Shown here piece after piece: positions 23,500 through 35,627 of a DNA stretch of 64,000 nt. The stretch is from Adiantum capillus-veneris (taxonomy: Eukaryota > Streptophyta > Polypodiopsida > Polypodiales > Pteridaceae). The notes under the pieces were generated by a model. It searched no databases. It saw only the letters and a list, made by a program, of their open reading frames with translations, and was not told where the DNA came from. Every line of letters starts with the position of its first letter. Position 1 is the stretch's first letter. Made by a program: the position numbers and the translations under genes. The stretch is from contig CM043952.1 in the NCBI GenBank assembly GCA_014529385.2, forward strand, positions 56,835,619-56,899,618, given 5' to 3'.

Positions 23500-24660
23500 C
23501 TTGCATGAGATGTTGGAGACATGTTGCGACCCTTCATCGTTCTTACTACATATGGGTGAAAGCATAATCTTTTGAATCGACGGGGTAGGAGTTTTCTACC
23601 ATGCAGTAGACGATAATCAAAAGATGGGAGTGGTGAAGAGTGCACGGTGCATGCAGAGTGCGAGGGAGATGAAGAGCAGACACGAGCACAATGTGGGTGG
23701 AGCTCTCAATGAGGATTGGATTTGGCCTCAGTACTTCTTATTGTTCTATATGATCAAAAGAATAGATAAGTTTAGTACGGTCAATGTGATGGTGTAAGGA
23801 CACGGGTCCTACGAACAAGGCCACCGATCGGCACAGCTGAAAATTGTGTACGTTAGGGGGAGGCTATAAGATAGCATGGTTGGGTGGAAACTAGCACAAT
23901 GCATTACTCTCCTCCTTTCAGTGATATCCGAGCTATTTAAGGGGAAAAGTGCGTTGCGTGTGATGCACATCTCCTCTTCCACGATCAGCAAACAGTAGAT
24001 GGGGAAGAAAAATGCCCACAACGCAGCAAAAGAGAAGACATGCATAGAGTTTTGTGCACAACACAGAAAGACAAACAACAGGAAGCATCCTCCTCCCAAT
24101 GTTCGCCATCCATAGCGCATGACAAAGGCGGGCGACCAAGGCAAACTTGACCGACAACTCTACGGCACCGAGGCGTCATTGGTTGCATGCGTAGGAAGGC
24201 CCTCTAAACCCTTGCATGAAGGAGGGTTGAATCCACCCCATGAGAGTAAGAGATCAACACCCTACCATCCAAGCTATTGAGACTTGTTGTATACAACAAG
24301 GAAAGATAGCATACTTGTGTTGACAAAGAAAGCTAGAAGGAAAGGAAAGCTACAAACTTCAAGGAAGTAGTTTCACCCTCCTTTTTACTCCTTAGAGAAA
24401 AACAAGTTTTCTTCCAAAATTCATTTTTCTTCAAGAAAGAAGCTTCACAAGTAAACAAAAGCCTTCACAAAAACAGCGAGTTGTTGTGAAAAATGAACAA
24501 AGATGTTCTTACAAAGAACACAGCGTGAAGTGCTACAAATTTTGCATGGCGAGGATCGCATGCAATGCAAAAGTCACCGAGCATAAAAAACAAAACGACT
24601 TCAAGCTTTACAAGGTACAAGTTGATATTTTTCTCTTTCTACATTAGCGTGTGCTTACCA
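23500..24660. other. Unassigned; possible 5' region of the gypsy remnant
   Basis: No domain was recognised on either strand. A TATA-like ctatttaagg near 23932 and a leader-like A-rich stretch before 24661 could belong to an LTR and leader of the following gypsy remnant, but no LTR boundary or partner LTR was found. Confidence 0.3.
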
Positions 24661-25970
24661 TGGCCGGTGAGGATATCCCACCTACACACACTTTTGATTT
24701 TGAGTGCTATCGACATTAATATGCATGACGATGATGATCTAGGAGATCATGGCCTTGTAAATATGGCTGCTTTCAAGACTTTGGAAAATTGCCAAAGCGT
24801 ACTTGAATGCAACCTCTCTGCATTAAATGCAGTTGTTACAAATCCTACTGAGCTACTTATGAAATTTATGAATTCATAGAGGGCTCAAGGAGCCTAAGCT
24901 GGGTTCGTTCAAGAAAACCAAGCTCGCATGACTCAAGGAGTCCATGAGGCAAGTGCTTCAAAAGATGCAAAAGATAGCAATGCATTACTTAAGCATATCA
25001 CCATTCATGAGTTTCACGGTGAAAAGTGTGATCGCAACAAGGACGCGGTCAATACGTTCTTATACAAATGGAGTGATAGTCATAGGCTGAGACACATCCC
25101 GGATATTAAGCTAGCTGTGGAAACAAGTCTATCTCTTAAAGGCGAGGCCTATAAGTGGTGGATAACATTTCCAATAGATGTCCGTCCTCAGTGTTGGGAT
25201 GCATTTCAAGCTTCTTTCTCCAAAGAAGTTTTGGACTCCAATGAAGAAGATAAGAATTGGTTAGCATGGGATGCATGCCGTATGTCTAGCCTCTCTCACT
25301 CAGTATCTTTCTAAGTATCGAGAAATCATATTAAAACTAGAAGCTCTAGATGAATTTCAAAAGATACAGGGTTTCAATAGGGGTCTTGACAAAGACTATT
25401 GTCTTCATGTCAAGACCCAACATCCAAAAACTTTGGATGAAGCCATCACTCATGCCCAAACATATGATGGTGACCAAGAGAGGAAGGGAAATGTTCTCTA
25501 CTCTAGGAATACTTTTGCTAAGAGCAATTCGGCTAAGAGCCAATGGTGAGGTAGATCTCCCACATGTTCCAAGAGGAACAAGAGACAATCTATCTCTCTG
25601 CAAGAAGCCTAAACAATCATGAGATACTCCACATGGGTCTCTCAGCACTGCCAATTTTGAGCATGCAAAGAAACACAATTTGTGTTTCAGATGTCTTTTA
25701 GACCAGCATAACAAGAAGGATTGTCCTCTTTTTCAAGGCAAACAAAAGGCCATGCACATGGTGCAATACCTCGCATTAGATTCATCTCGTAAATATTGTG
25801 CTATAGAGGTTCTTCACATGGAAGAAATACACAATTGTTGTGTGCCTGCTTCAATGTGGCAGCCCACCTTTGGCCCCCATGAGTTGATTTGCACGCATGG
25901 CACTATTAACGGACAACGTGTTCGTATTTTAGTGGATGATGGTGTAACTCATAACTTCCTGAATTAACAT
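24661..25970 (+). pseudogene. Ty3/gypsy gag and protease remnant
   Basis: The gag core reads ITIHEFHGEKCDRNKDAV, LKGEAYKWWITFP and CWDAFQASFSKEV (24990-25230), the retrotrans_gag pattern of plant gypsy elements. After a frameshift near 25285 it continues YLSKYREIILKLEALDEFQK to about 25549. A CCHC knuckle (CFRCLLDQHNKKDC, about 25683-25724) and a retropepsin-like VRILVDDGVTHNFLN (about 25920-25965) follow; the usual D-S/T-G triad reads DDG. TAG and TAA codons at 24877-24879 and 24895-24897 stand where glutamines fit. Nothing of RT or integrase follows, so the element is truncated after the protease. Confidence 0.82.
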
Positions 25971-26209
25971 GAGAAATAAACTCTTTGTTAGAGAAACTTT
26001 AAATTCCAAACATTTCAAGATTATTTTAGTATATGATTTATTTTGATATAGAAAAAATATTTCTCATGTCATTATCTAAGTACACAATGAACAAAACCTC
26101 AAATTTGACATATATTTACATAAAATAAACCCAAAGATTTGGTGGGAAATGAGACACTTGACCAATTACAAGAGACAAGTGTGATCCATCTCCTTGTTTA
26201 GTAATTAAG

Positions 26210-26445
26210 TCAAGAAAGATCTTGAAGAAAGCCCCAATAGACTATCCGTAGAAGAGCCCAGTGCAATTGGAAGGACTTCTTGAAACCGGTGAGAAGATTC
26301 TTATGGCAAAATAACACCAAAGACTTGATGCCATGGGAGTGGGCCTGATGGGAATTTATTATGAGACCAATGGAGCAAGGAGGCATTGGGATTCTCACCC
26401 ATGTTATCCATGCAAAGGCCCAATGTGCCAAATCTTTGACGTCAA
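26210..26445 (+). mobile_element. L1-type LINE fragment (copy iii)
   Basis: A plus-strand stretch reads RRFLWQNNTKDLMPWEW and MRPMEQGGIGILTHVIHAKA, parallel to RFLWKKNTKDSTPWQW in copy iv (about 30310-30430). It covers only the RT thumb/connector. Confidence 0.7.
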
Positions 26446-26514
26446 TAACTAAGCAAGACTAGGCATGGCCATATGGCAAAATTGCGAGTGCACAAATATG
26501 GTGTGGGTGTGAAG

Positions 26515-26517
<3 letters not shown>

Positions 26518-26587
<70 letters not shown>
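26518..26587. repeat. (GA)n microsatellite
   Basis: About 70 bp of GA repeats. Confidence 0.92.
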
Positions 26588-26589
<2 letters not shown>

Positions 26590-26899
26590 ACAGGATATGG
26601 GTGGAGCAGCTCACCACAATGTGTGTGAGAGAGCCCCTTATTCTTCTATTTAGTAAAGAATAAGGTGTGTACCAGTGATGGGCGGCCGAACGTGTTTGGC
26701 ACGTCCAACCTTGGTGAGAGGCACACTATCTTTAGTGACAATGTGCTGATAAGGTTACTACTATAGGACTAGTAGTATGTACAACATGTATAGGGAGTAA
26801 TCTCATCTCAACCTATGCCCACTTGATCTCTTGAAGTCGATGCATGCCGTCGTATAGGCTCTAGCAGTGTGCGAAATCATATATACCTGCTAGAATCAG

Positions 26900-27450
26900 T
26901 ATTCATACCCTACAGATGTCATGTAATGGCTCCATGATGCACCATGCTAGTGTCAATCATTGCTCTGACAACCCCAACTGCAAACGCTCCCACTCTAGCT
27001 ACTATGTCAGGCCTTGACACTGAGAGGTCATACATGAGAGTCCCAAATGCTGATGATCAATGCGTAATCTTTGCCAACATATTTGTGCCAATTGCATCAA
27101 TGCCATGTGCATTGACCTTTGTCCATCTATTTGTAGTAGGTATCTCAACCCCCACTGCATCACCACAAGAACTAATCACACATGGACGTGTTAATCCTCA
27201 CTCCAGGGTAGTCGTCACTCCCTCATCATCCATAGGGACTGTATCCACATATCCTCGCATCACCATATTAGCTTCTAGCATGAGCATGTCAAAGAACTCA
27301 ATATCGCTCATCTTCGTGGTAGGAGGTATCTTTTTTCTAAGAGGGTCAATTTGCTATGTCTCGCTAGAGCATGGCTGCTCTAACTCTATATCTACAAAGA
27401 TGTCATGCACATCACTTTGGAGCTCGTCCATGAAAGATATGTGTCTAGTC
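26900..27450 (-). pseudogene. Probable decayed Copia RT/RNase H fragment
   Basis: On the minus strand near 27070-26940 a frame reads SAFGTLMYDLSVSRPDIV, ARVGAFAVGVV and MVHHGAIT, which parallels the Copia segment SxIGxLMYxxxxTRPDIxxAVGVVSR..HW. The rest of the region is too decayed to place. A 170-codon plus-strand frame over the same DNA is antisense to this. Confidence 0.4.
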
Positions 27451-27707
27451 TAAGCCAATCTTGGCTCCTCTCGTATTGACTGATGAACCGCAACGCATCT
27501 AGAAGAACTGCTCTCTAAGTAGTAACACACATGAATAGCACCACAAGATTTTCCCGAAACCCTCTTCCTCTATGATAACATCTTTGAGGTTCTTCAGGGT
27601 GCCAACCCAAAAAACCTCATGGTAACTAAGGGGAATGGGAAAGGACCAATGGAGGAGGACACTAGAAAAGAGGGGATGAAAGAAGAGTTCCTAGGGTTGG
27701 AGGAGTT

Positions 27708-27948
27708 TGTTAAGTATGGAGCCTGATTTAACCCTTGTAATTTTCTATGGTAAAAATGCACATTTGTAAGGCCCCATTATGAGGAGAAGCCATCGTGCGT
27801 GAAGAAAAATCACTCGCTGGATACCAAAATTTTCACGGCCAGTCTCGAGCCCAAGCTCGAGACTGGCTTCGCCAGAATATTCCTCTTCATCAGAATATTA
27901 TGGCCGGACAGCGGTCGAAAAGTGGTCGAAAAACGATCGGTCGGTTGC
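27708..27948 (+). repeat. LTR fragment related to the solo LTR at 13571
   Basis: TGTTAAGTATGGAGCCTGAT at 27708 and the following ~240 bp match the start of the 13571-14283 LTR, including aagccatcgtg and attatggccggacagcgg. It carries about 60 extra bases (27838-27897) with a short hairpin and stops where a LINE begins. Confidence 0.75.
27838..27867. repeat. 13-bp inverted repeat, 4-nt loop
   Basis: gccagtctcgagc, ccaa, then gctcgagactggc. It is absent from the related LTR at 13571, so it was gained in this copy. Confidence 0.85.
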
Positions 27949-27949
27949 A

Positions 27950-30620
27950 CCCCTCTCTCAATAATGGAAGAGTTTGTTCTCCATGCATGGAACATGAAGG
28001 GGCTCAAAACCCAGAAGAAGAGCTCCCTCTTCTAGGAGGAAGTTAGAAAAGGAAAGGAAATCAACTTTTAGGCTATCCAAGAGCATCAACTCAATGATGC
28101 AAGCAAAAGAAAGCAAGTAGTGGGGAAGAAGCTAGTCTTCTACAGAGACGATGTTGATGGGTACAATGACATCCTCTCTGTGGTGGACAAGGATCTAGAG
28201 CCAAAGGTGGTGATCAATCATCCTTCTGAGAGAGCTCTTAGAGTAAAGATCAAGTGGAAAAATCAGCATATTAACATTATCAACATCTATGGACCTTGCT
28301 TGGTGGAGGAAAGAGCAAAGCTATGGGAGCACGTGAAAGGATTCCATGTTGAAGGGGAATGACTCCTAGTGGGAGAGTTTAATATGGTGGAGAAGAGAAA
28401 CGATAGAACATGAATATCAAACATGTTAGCATGATCCAAAAGATCCAAATGGATAAGCCTCTGTAAGAAGTGGGCTTTACTAGACTTGTGGGAGGTGAGC
28501 CCTTGGAATAGCATGCCAAGGTTCACATACACCAATCTAAAGTATGCCAACACACCATCTCGACTTGAGTGTTGCTACTGTTCTAATCAAGCTAGGTGGC
28601 TACCATCATTGCCGGAAATGAAGGTGGTGAATTTATAGTGCTTGTCAAATCAATTGCTATTAAGCATGACATTAAAACAAAAACAAAGTAGAAGATCATT
28701 GCCCTCAAGGGTCTAAGAAGTTACTTTCAATTCGGGTTCACCTTTTCAAAGACCCTCTCTTCAAAAGCCCAGCCTTGAACGCTATGAGCAAGTTGCACAA
28801 AGATGTGGATTTGGCAAGCCCTAGGGCTTGTGATATCATTGCCAAGAATATTCAAAAGGTAATCAAAATTATAGGCTCTAGAAAGAAGAAGTACCATGAG
28901 GAGCGCGCGAAGCAGCTCGCTGATGATTTAGAGCTACCTCCAAAAATCATAAAGGATCGGCCTCTGAAGCTCAGCATAAAAGGTTGCTAGAAGCTAAGTG
29001 TGACTTGGTCGAGCAACAACTCAAGAAAGTGAGGAAGCCCATAATATTATCTTGCAAAACCTACCTCCAGTCGGAGGAGGCTAATCAGACTCACTTCTTC
29101 AAGGCCCTCAAGGCCAAGAGAAATCGGGGCCTTGTCCACTTGCTCACTGATAGGGAAGGAGATAAAGTTAAGGATGAAATGGCTGAGTTGATGCTTGAGT
29201 AATCACGATAGATCATAGGCCAGCATGAGGTCCGATCCCCGACAGTGGATGAAGCGAGAGCTATTCTTCTTGGACATTAAAAAAAAATGGTCTCCCAGTC
29301 AGATGCCAACCTTTTGGAGAAGGCGTTCTTCGAGGAGGAATGCTCTATTGTGTTGCAAGGTTTAGGCAAAGAGAAGTACCTTGGATGGGACGGTTTGACT
29401 ACTGAGTTTTTCAAAGAATCTTGGGATGATCTTAAGTACCCGATCACGCAAATGGCTAACCAAAATCTAATCAATGGAGTCCTTGACTTAAGCATTAAAA
29501 GGAGCCTCATCAAACCTATCCCCAAACAAATTTGCTTCTCCCAGCTTAAACATTAGCATCTCATAACTATGATGTCAGTGGCCTATAAAATTATTGCCTA
29601 AATTGTAGCCCTCAAGCTTTTTTTCCTCTTGGAAAAAATCATCACTCCCCGATGGCATGGATTTATCAAGGGAAGGTCAATCTATGATAACATTTTGGCA
29701 ACAATGGTCGGCAGAGAGTATGCATCATTCACTAAGCAAGAGTGTATCCTACTGCAACTAGATTTAGATAAATCTTATGATAGGACTTGCTCCTCTAATG
29801 TTTGCCATTGGATCTCATCCTCTGGTGACATTGCTCCAAGATAGCATAGCAAGAGGGGAGATTCAAGGGTTGTCTCTGCCTAACAATGACCAACTTCTTG
29901 TGAATCTGTTTGCAAATGATTCCCTACTCTTCCTCAAAGCTTGCCCTCAGGTGATGAGAAATTCTCTAGAGATTGTGCAAATGTATGCCATTGCAGTGTA
30001 GAAATGAAAAATTTAGATTGTTTTCACTCTCATAAAATGACTTGTTCGATTCGTCATTGTGGACCGGGGAGATAGTGTCAAAAGTGAAGGTATTCCGGTA
30101 CTTAGGAGACCCTCTAGGACTAGACGTAACCCACTAGAAAATATTCTTATGTATCTTGGATAAGGTAAGGAGCAAAATATGAAGGTGGGAGTATGTGCTT
30201 CTCCCCTCCCCGAGCAGAGAAAGTGGTCAATTTGTTTATGCTCCCTTACATAGCCTTCAATGGTCCGCTACTAAAGTTAGACAAATGCAAGAGTTCTCAA
30301 AATCATTGAAAAGGTTCTTATGGAAAAAAAACACTAAAGACTCGACTCCCTGGCAATGGGTGAGACGGGAGTCCGTTGTGAGACCTGTAGAGCAAGGAGG
30401 TATCAGGATCCTAAACCCTAGTACACATGCATAGGCCTAGTGTGCCAAGTTTGTAGTAGCAATCATGAAGACATGCATGAGCTATTATGACAAAGGCCAT
30501 GATGGACAATGACAAACTATACTCACAAGGTGGCCGGTGGAAAGGGCTTGAGATGCATAAGTTGCTTGCCCCCTGGTGGTCTAGCCTAAAATTGAGGGCA
30601 CAACGGGCGAGCTAGTTTGG
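27950..30620 (+). mobile_element. L1-type LINE (copy iv), decayed ORF2
   Basis: Motifs run in order on the plus strand: endonuclease start HAWNMKGLKTQKKSS and IQEHQLNDAS (27985-28110), INIINIYGPC (about 28270), GEFNMVEKRND (about 28375); linker FKDPLFKSPALNAMSKLHK (about 28750) and LEAKCDLVEQQLKKV; RT EKYLGWDGLTTEFFKES (about 29370), HGFIKGRSIYDNILATM (about 29655), ILLQLDLDKSYDR, LVNLFANDSLLFLK (about 29900; catalytic FADD reads FAND), and thumb/connector SLKRFLWKKNTKDSTPWQW to about 30434. Stops and frameshifts are frequent. It is the most complete L1 ORF2 in the window. Its 3' end was not located. Confidence 0.85.
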
Positions 30621-31150
30621 AAATGCAACAGAGCAGCGCAGACCTTGGAATGGGGAGAGATAACAAGGTACTTTCACAACTCTATAACACATTGGTCCCT
30701 TGCTACCCTCCCGCCCCTCCCAAGGGAAATATCAGTAGTAGCAGGTGCTGCTCTATGGCTCCTTTGAGTCAGTCGGTAGGTGATGGCCAGGTGGCAGATG
30801 CCGATCTCTTAGTGGCACCATGCGACACAACCTCTTGCATGTGTGATGGTGCTTCGCTCACTAGTAATAGCCTGCATGTTGCTCGATGATCGTGACGACT
30901 CTTCCCTTCTGCACTCGGTGATGGGGACACTTTGGCTCTGCCCATCTTGTGGATGTACTCTCCCGCTTCAGGTGTTCTTGCATAGCATGTCTTTAATGAA
31001 GACCCCGTCATGGGATCCACGGTGGAGAACTAGGTGCTCGCGATGCAAGGTAGGCTTGGCCGTTCGATTTTACCCAAGCATGTTCGAGTTTACCTCTTTT
31101 TTTCCTAGTTTACTTTTGCCCGACAAAGTTCACTTTATAATGCTAAAAAT
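30621..31150. other. Unassigned, with inverted match to the SINE region
   Basis: No coding signal. About 33 bases at 30988-31024 (aatgaagaccccgtcatggg and flank) match, inverted and with few mismatches, 31299-31335, suggesting two oppositely oriented copies of one repeat. Confidence 0.45.
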
Positions 31151-31400
31151 GGGCACAAGGAGCATGAAAAAGCATGTGCCTACGTGGTTAGGGTGCCGTT
31201 CTACCAAAGCCTAGGTGGTGGGTTCGAATCTCGACGCTCAACCCACGTGCACATTTTGTCCACCCTTCAACCTCCTCAAGATTTGTGCGCTCGCGTCCTC
31301 ACCGTTGATCCCATGACAGAGTCTTCATTAAATATTTATTGGGCTTTAATGTCGCGGTGCCTCCTTTATTCCATGTACACAAAAACTTAAATGTTTTGAA
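31151..31400 (+). mobile_element. Possible tRNA-derived SINE
   Basis: acgtggttagggtgccg followed by gtgggttcgaatctcg (31173-31238) has the spacing and sequence of pol III A- and B-box promoters, and resembles the tRNA-like heads of plant SINEs (ttctaccaaa between the boxes). It does not fold as a full tRNA. The 3' end and TSD are not resolved. Confidence 0.5.
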
Positions 31401-32690
31401 CTAATATTAATAGTAGGCTAGCGTGAGTTTTCATTGTGGAGGGACAATGTCAAGTGCACATGTTTTTCCAAAAATAGCCAAGAGATATACACGACAAGTA
31501 TAGTACATTATAGCCCACTCTCGCACGCATATACATTAGATGCATATGTGCGGTAGATATTTATAACTTAATTGATAGTATTTAATAGCTCTTATTAGGC
31601 ACTCACCACACTTTTAAATTTAGAAATTCCTAGAATTTAGGACAATTTCTTTATCCAAGGAATTGTTGAATACAATATCTTAGCTTAATTATGGAGGACT
31701 AATGAATCCAAAAGTCACCTTGGAAAATAAAAATGCTTTATAAACAAACTCGATTTATGCTTTGAAGTAGTGGCGTGAATGAATGATAGGGAGGTCATAT
31801 TATGAAGTATTCTTGGTTGCATGCGAGACATGTCTATTACATTCACGTGGAGGCGACCGCGGGCCGGGGGGGGGGGGGGGGGGGGAGGCGGGGGCGGGGC
31901 GGCCGGCCATGAGGGGTACTTATTTTGGTCTTAATGTGTCCCAATCTTCACCTTTTTCCTTTTGTCTTTGTGGGGGTTACAAGTTCTTTCTATGCTCATA
32001 TGAGCCGTGCAACCTTTTGCATGGTGCAATAGTACATTCACGTTGAAACTAAAAATCATAGCAATTACAAGCAAAGTGCAAGAGTACCTTACTATCATTG
32101 TCAATTTCTCTTTGGGGAGCGTCATCTTTTCTCCTTAATAATGTGTGAAGGGTGGTTGGATGCTTGTCAATTTGCAACATGAAAGTCCATCCATGCACGG
32201 ACAAAGAAGCTTTGATTCATCTCACATGTACCGCCATGTGATCACCACTGTTTGAAAAAGTGTTCCAGCTTAGGGCAAAGGGAAAACAAGCCCAACATTT
32301 GGTGGGAATTCATGATGGGGATACAGTGTTCGAGAAAAGTGTGCCTCAGCTTAGCCTTGAGCCGGTTGCAAAATCAAAGTAGCCGGTTGAGGGGAGGGCA
32401 AGAAGGAGAAAATTCCGCTTAAAATACATGGAAAATAGTGTAATTTTGCAAAAATACTGCTTAGTATTGTAAAATTTCCGATTCAGATTTGTCTTGGAGG
32501 GATTTTTGTATGTTTCTAAAAATGATTTTTCCCAAAAACTGTGGGGATAGCTTTTGCTATGACTAGAGCTTGTCATGAGCTCTTTTTTTAACGTCGTTTT
32601 CATTCAAAAACATTAATTGTAGTGAGAGATTGTGTTACTGCATTCTAGTTGTCCTTAAGTAGTTGGCTCTGTTGGTTGTTTTTTTCTTTG
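31401..32690. other. No gene; contains a poly-G/GC-rich block
   Basis: Only short open frames. The one landmark is the G run at 31866-31885 and its GC-rich flank. Confidence 0.5.
31866..31885 (+). repeat. Poly-G run, 20 G, in a GC-rich block
   Basis: Twenty G, then aggcgggggcggggcggcc. Four or more G-runs in 45 bp can form a G-quadruplex. Confidence 0.9.
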
Positions 32691-32699
32691 CATGTAAAG

Positions 32700-33680
32700 C
32701 TGGCGTGATATTCCTTGGGCCGACCTCCCACATGTCAACCAGAGCCAATTTCTCACAAAGGTTGAGCCATTTCGATTTTTTTTTTTAAATGTTGCCAACA
32801 AAGTTAAGGAGCCCGTTCTGTCGTTTTCTCTTCTCCACCGTATTAGAATCTCCTAACACGAGCCATTCCACCTCAATAGGAGAAGGAGAAACTTGACTCT
32901 TTCCTTAGTAATGCAAGGGCCTTATAAATTGATAACAATGATCGGCCCACTTGACCCTCACTCTTAGGGCTCTCCCGGGATGATTCAAGACAACATTTAG
33001 CTCATGGTCCACATCCACAATAATGAGGACACCACTGAAGCCTTTGGCTCCCTCTCCATACAACACCAGCTTCGCTTGCTTTCTTGTGCTAAAGGCATCC
33101 AGGTGGTGCTGCTAGATGGCCCAAACAACCAATATGTCCTTTCTCCTTCCAGAAGAGGCCGTTTTTCTTTTAGTTGTTGTATCCCTTCACGTTCCATGCA
33201 TGATTAGATAACCAAGACTTCCATGCATGATTGGGAAAGGGGCACATACTCCTCCCGCCTTCACAAACTCTTCCTTCGTATTCTCTTTCCTGCTGTCTCC
33301 TCCATTGGCACCTTCCCAGCCTCAGTTTGGGAACTTAACAATTTTGTTATCATATTCGCTATCCTAAAGCACAACAAGGGGGCTTTGGGGATACCCTTTT
33401 TGTTGTTGCCTGATCGCTCTAGCTTGGGGGACTTGAATTGTTTGCAAGACCTCAGACCGACTGCCAACCGTCGTCCTTCCTCCTAAAGGTTAGCAAGAGC
33501 ACTCTTTTTTGCATTATTGGGGTTGTTGGGCGGCGGACGAGAAGCGATAGCAAAGGGGCGGCCTTTCCATTCCTATGTGGGGCTTTCACAAACTTCTCTG
33601 CTTGCTCTCCGGATTTTGTGTTACCCATCTCTCCCTTGAGCTTGGAAGCTTCATCCTCGCCGTGAGACACAGTCACATCT
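32700..33680 (-). pseudogene. L1-type LINE fragment (copy v), endonuclease region
   Basis: On the minus strand: GEDEASKLKGEMGNTKSGEQ (about 33665), SQTEAGKVPMEETAGKR (about 33330), then LDAFSTRKQAKLVLYGEGAK and NHPGRALRVRVKWADH (about 33100-32960) and VEWLVLGDSNTVEKRKRQN (about 32860). The order and spacing match the ORF2 start of copies ii and iv. The endonuclease motif GDFN reads GDSN. Stops interrupt it. Confidence 0.7.
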
Positions 33681-33743
33681 CTCTAAGTCATGTTTAAGTA
33701 TGCCAACAAACACGTAAATTTTTAGGAAAATAGAACAAAAAAA

Positions 33744-34495
33744 ATGGTATACAAAGAAGACTTGTTCGCTCCACTCGCCAAAATATGGAAGAAAATTTGG
33801 TCAAAAGAGCAGTGGCGAAAGAGTGTTAATGCCATTTGGGAGATCAAATGGCCTAACTACATGCAGATGCTTACCTCGAAGGTGCTTTGGGAGCCATCCC
33901 TATTGGGAATAAGATTTACGGAGGGATTGGCACCAACACATGCTTTGGTCGCAGAACCGCTTCAAACGATCCCCTACATTTGTTCAAGGATTGCCTCGCC
34001 TCAGTGTTTGGCTACTAAAATCTGGAAATGGGTCTGGAAGACCTGGAAGGTTATCTTTTTTATCGATGACCTAATCTTGGGAGGATGTAGATTGCAAAGT
34101 CAAGCCATTCTGGTTTGCACCCAAATCACGAGATTTTGTTATCCAAATCAATTTTGGAAAGCCAGGAACCTTTGTGTATTTGAAGAAAATCTTGTTGTGG
34201 CTCAATTCGATCATATTATGACTGATTTCATTTATGTTGTAGGATCCAAAAGAGGGAAAACCACTAATGTTAATGTCCAAGAATGGAATTATGCACTTAG
34301 TTACATTAGCTACTCAAGAGATTTTACTTAGCAACTCTATCTCAAGGTTTTCTTGCATTTGTGATCAAGCCCCCTTTCGGAATCTTTGCATATGGAGTGC
34401 TTGAGGTTGATTGTATATTTTTTTTTTCGAGACAATATAACATCTCTCCACTCACATTTGTTAGTATGGAAAATAAATGAAAAAACATAAAGATG
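33744..34495 (+). pseudogene. L1-type LINE C-terminus and 3' end (copy vi)
   Basis: An open frame from 33744 to 34331 (195 codons) encodes the ORF2 C-terminus: WEIKWPNYMQMLTSKVLW, then SQAILVCTQITRFCYPNQF and WKARNLCVFEENL, the zf-RVT-like region of L1 LINEs, though two of its usual cysteines are changed. The 3' UTR ends at about 34450-34475 with ctccactcaca, ttgttagtatgg and an A-rich tail, parallel to the palindromic 3' ends of copies i, ii and vii. The RT is missing. It is head-to-head with copy v. Confidence 0.75.
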
Positions 34496-34900
34496 ATTTT
34501 CCCCAGACACTGAAAGACAACGATTTAGGCTATGGTGATGCAAGGCTTGGTTATCAATTATAAGTAACTAAGCCAACTATGTCCCAGATAGAGCATTAAA
34601 TGAATAAGTGAGCCTCTACAAAGGGTGGGCATAGTTATTTATTATGTGCTCCTTTTTGTGTGTGACCAAGAAAGAGGCTTCGTTATTTGTTCAAATAACT
34701 GATCGCGTGACCATAGCCTTACATCTACTACATCTAGGTGTAAACACAACCGTGAGTCATGGAATGTGTGCACGCACGCACGCACTCATGCACAAGACAA
34801 AGAAGACCAAGGAGAGAATTTTACTATTTTGTTGGAACAATCCAAAGAGACCTAGAAGATCTACCCAATCCATCGCACTTGAGTTATAGAAAGTCTATTC
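34496..34900. other. No recognisable feature
   Basis: No coding or repeat signal beyond short frames. Confidence 0.45.
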
Positions 34901-35095
34901 AAGTGAGTGAGTGTGTGTGTGTGTGTGAGTGTGTGTGTGTTGTTGTTGTTTTTAGACTTATACTTATACACAAAAGTGCATAACACTTCAAAAGAGAGTG
35001 AGTGAGTGAGTGAGTGAGTGTGTGTGTGTGTGTGTGTGTGTTTTGTTGTTGTTTTTAGACTTATACTTATACACAAAAGTGCATAACACTTCAAA
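34901..35095. repeat. Tandem duplication of a microsatellite-plus-unique unit (~101 bp)
   Basis: (GAGT/GT)n, then ttgttgtttttagactta... to aacacttcaaa occurs twice (about 34901-34994 and 35000-35095), identical over the unique 50 bp; the microsatellite part differs in length. Confidence 0.9.
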
Positions 35096-35365
35096 GGACC
35101 GCAACTGCCTTTAGAGAAGGATATCTGCTTTAGAGAAGGACAATGTGAAGGCCATGTGGTTAGTGATAAAAAGAAAAGTGGGTGAGTGACTTCACTCTAC
35201 TATATGAGGGAGGCCAAAAAGTCTCATTCTTTTGTAAAATTTTGTAAACCTCCATTCCTACGACAATGGGCCGCATTGGAGAAAGAAAAGACCTATTCAA
35301 ACTTTTTTGCATCTCACACACGTAGTCTAACTTTGCATCAATCCAATCTGCGGGAAAGATAGAGA

Positions 35366-35367
<2 letters not shown>

Positions 35368-35408
<41 letters not shown>
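35368..35408. repeat. (GA)n microsatellite
   Basis: About 40 bp of GA. Confidence 0.9.
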
Positions 35409-35411
<3 letters not shown>

Positions 35412-35586
35412 TAAGAGAGCCTTTTTATGTATGCTCCACCATAGCCAATAACTTGGTAAAGAAGTAAGCTTTGATTGCATTGTCTATGGTGTCATTTCCC
35501 CCCATCCCTTCTTCTTTTCTCTTCTCTTGTGCGATTGCGTTGGTGTGTGTAGGCATGTGTGAGCCCCCCAAGCCAACTGCTCTGTG

Positions 35587-35589
<3 letters not shown>

Positions 35590-35625
<36 letters not shown>
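35590..35625. repeat. (GA)n microsatellite
   Basis: About 36 bp of GA. Confidence 0.9.

Positions 35626-35627
<2 letters not shown>

Noticed and set aside
23809-24188. Minus-strand frames with Cys/Phe-rich, membrane-like products
   Set aside because: Three overlapping frames of similar length, no motifs, no start context; likely chance.
26944-27453. 169-codon plus-strand frame
   Set aside because: It is antisense to a decayed Copia RT/RNase H fragment and has the hydrophobic/Ser-rich look of a shadow frame.
31184-31240. tRNA gene
   Set aside because: A- and B-box-like words are present, but I could not pair acceptor and anticodon stems; a SINE head is the better reading.
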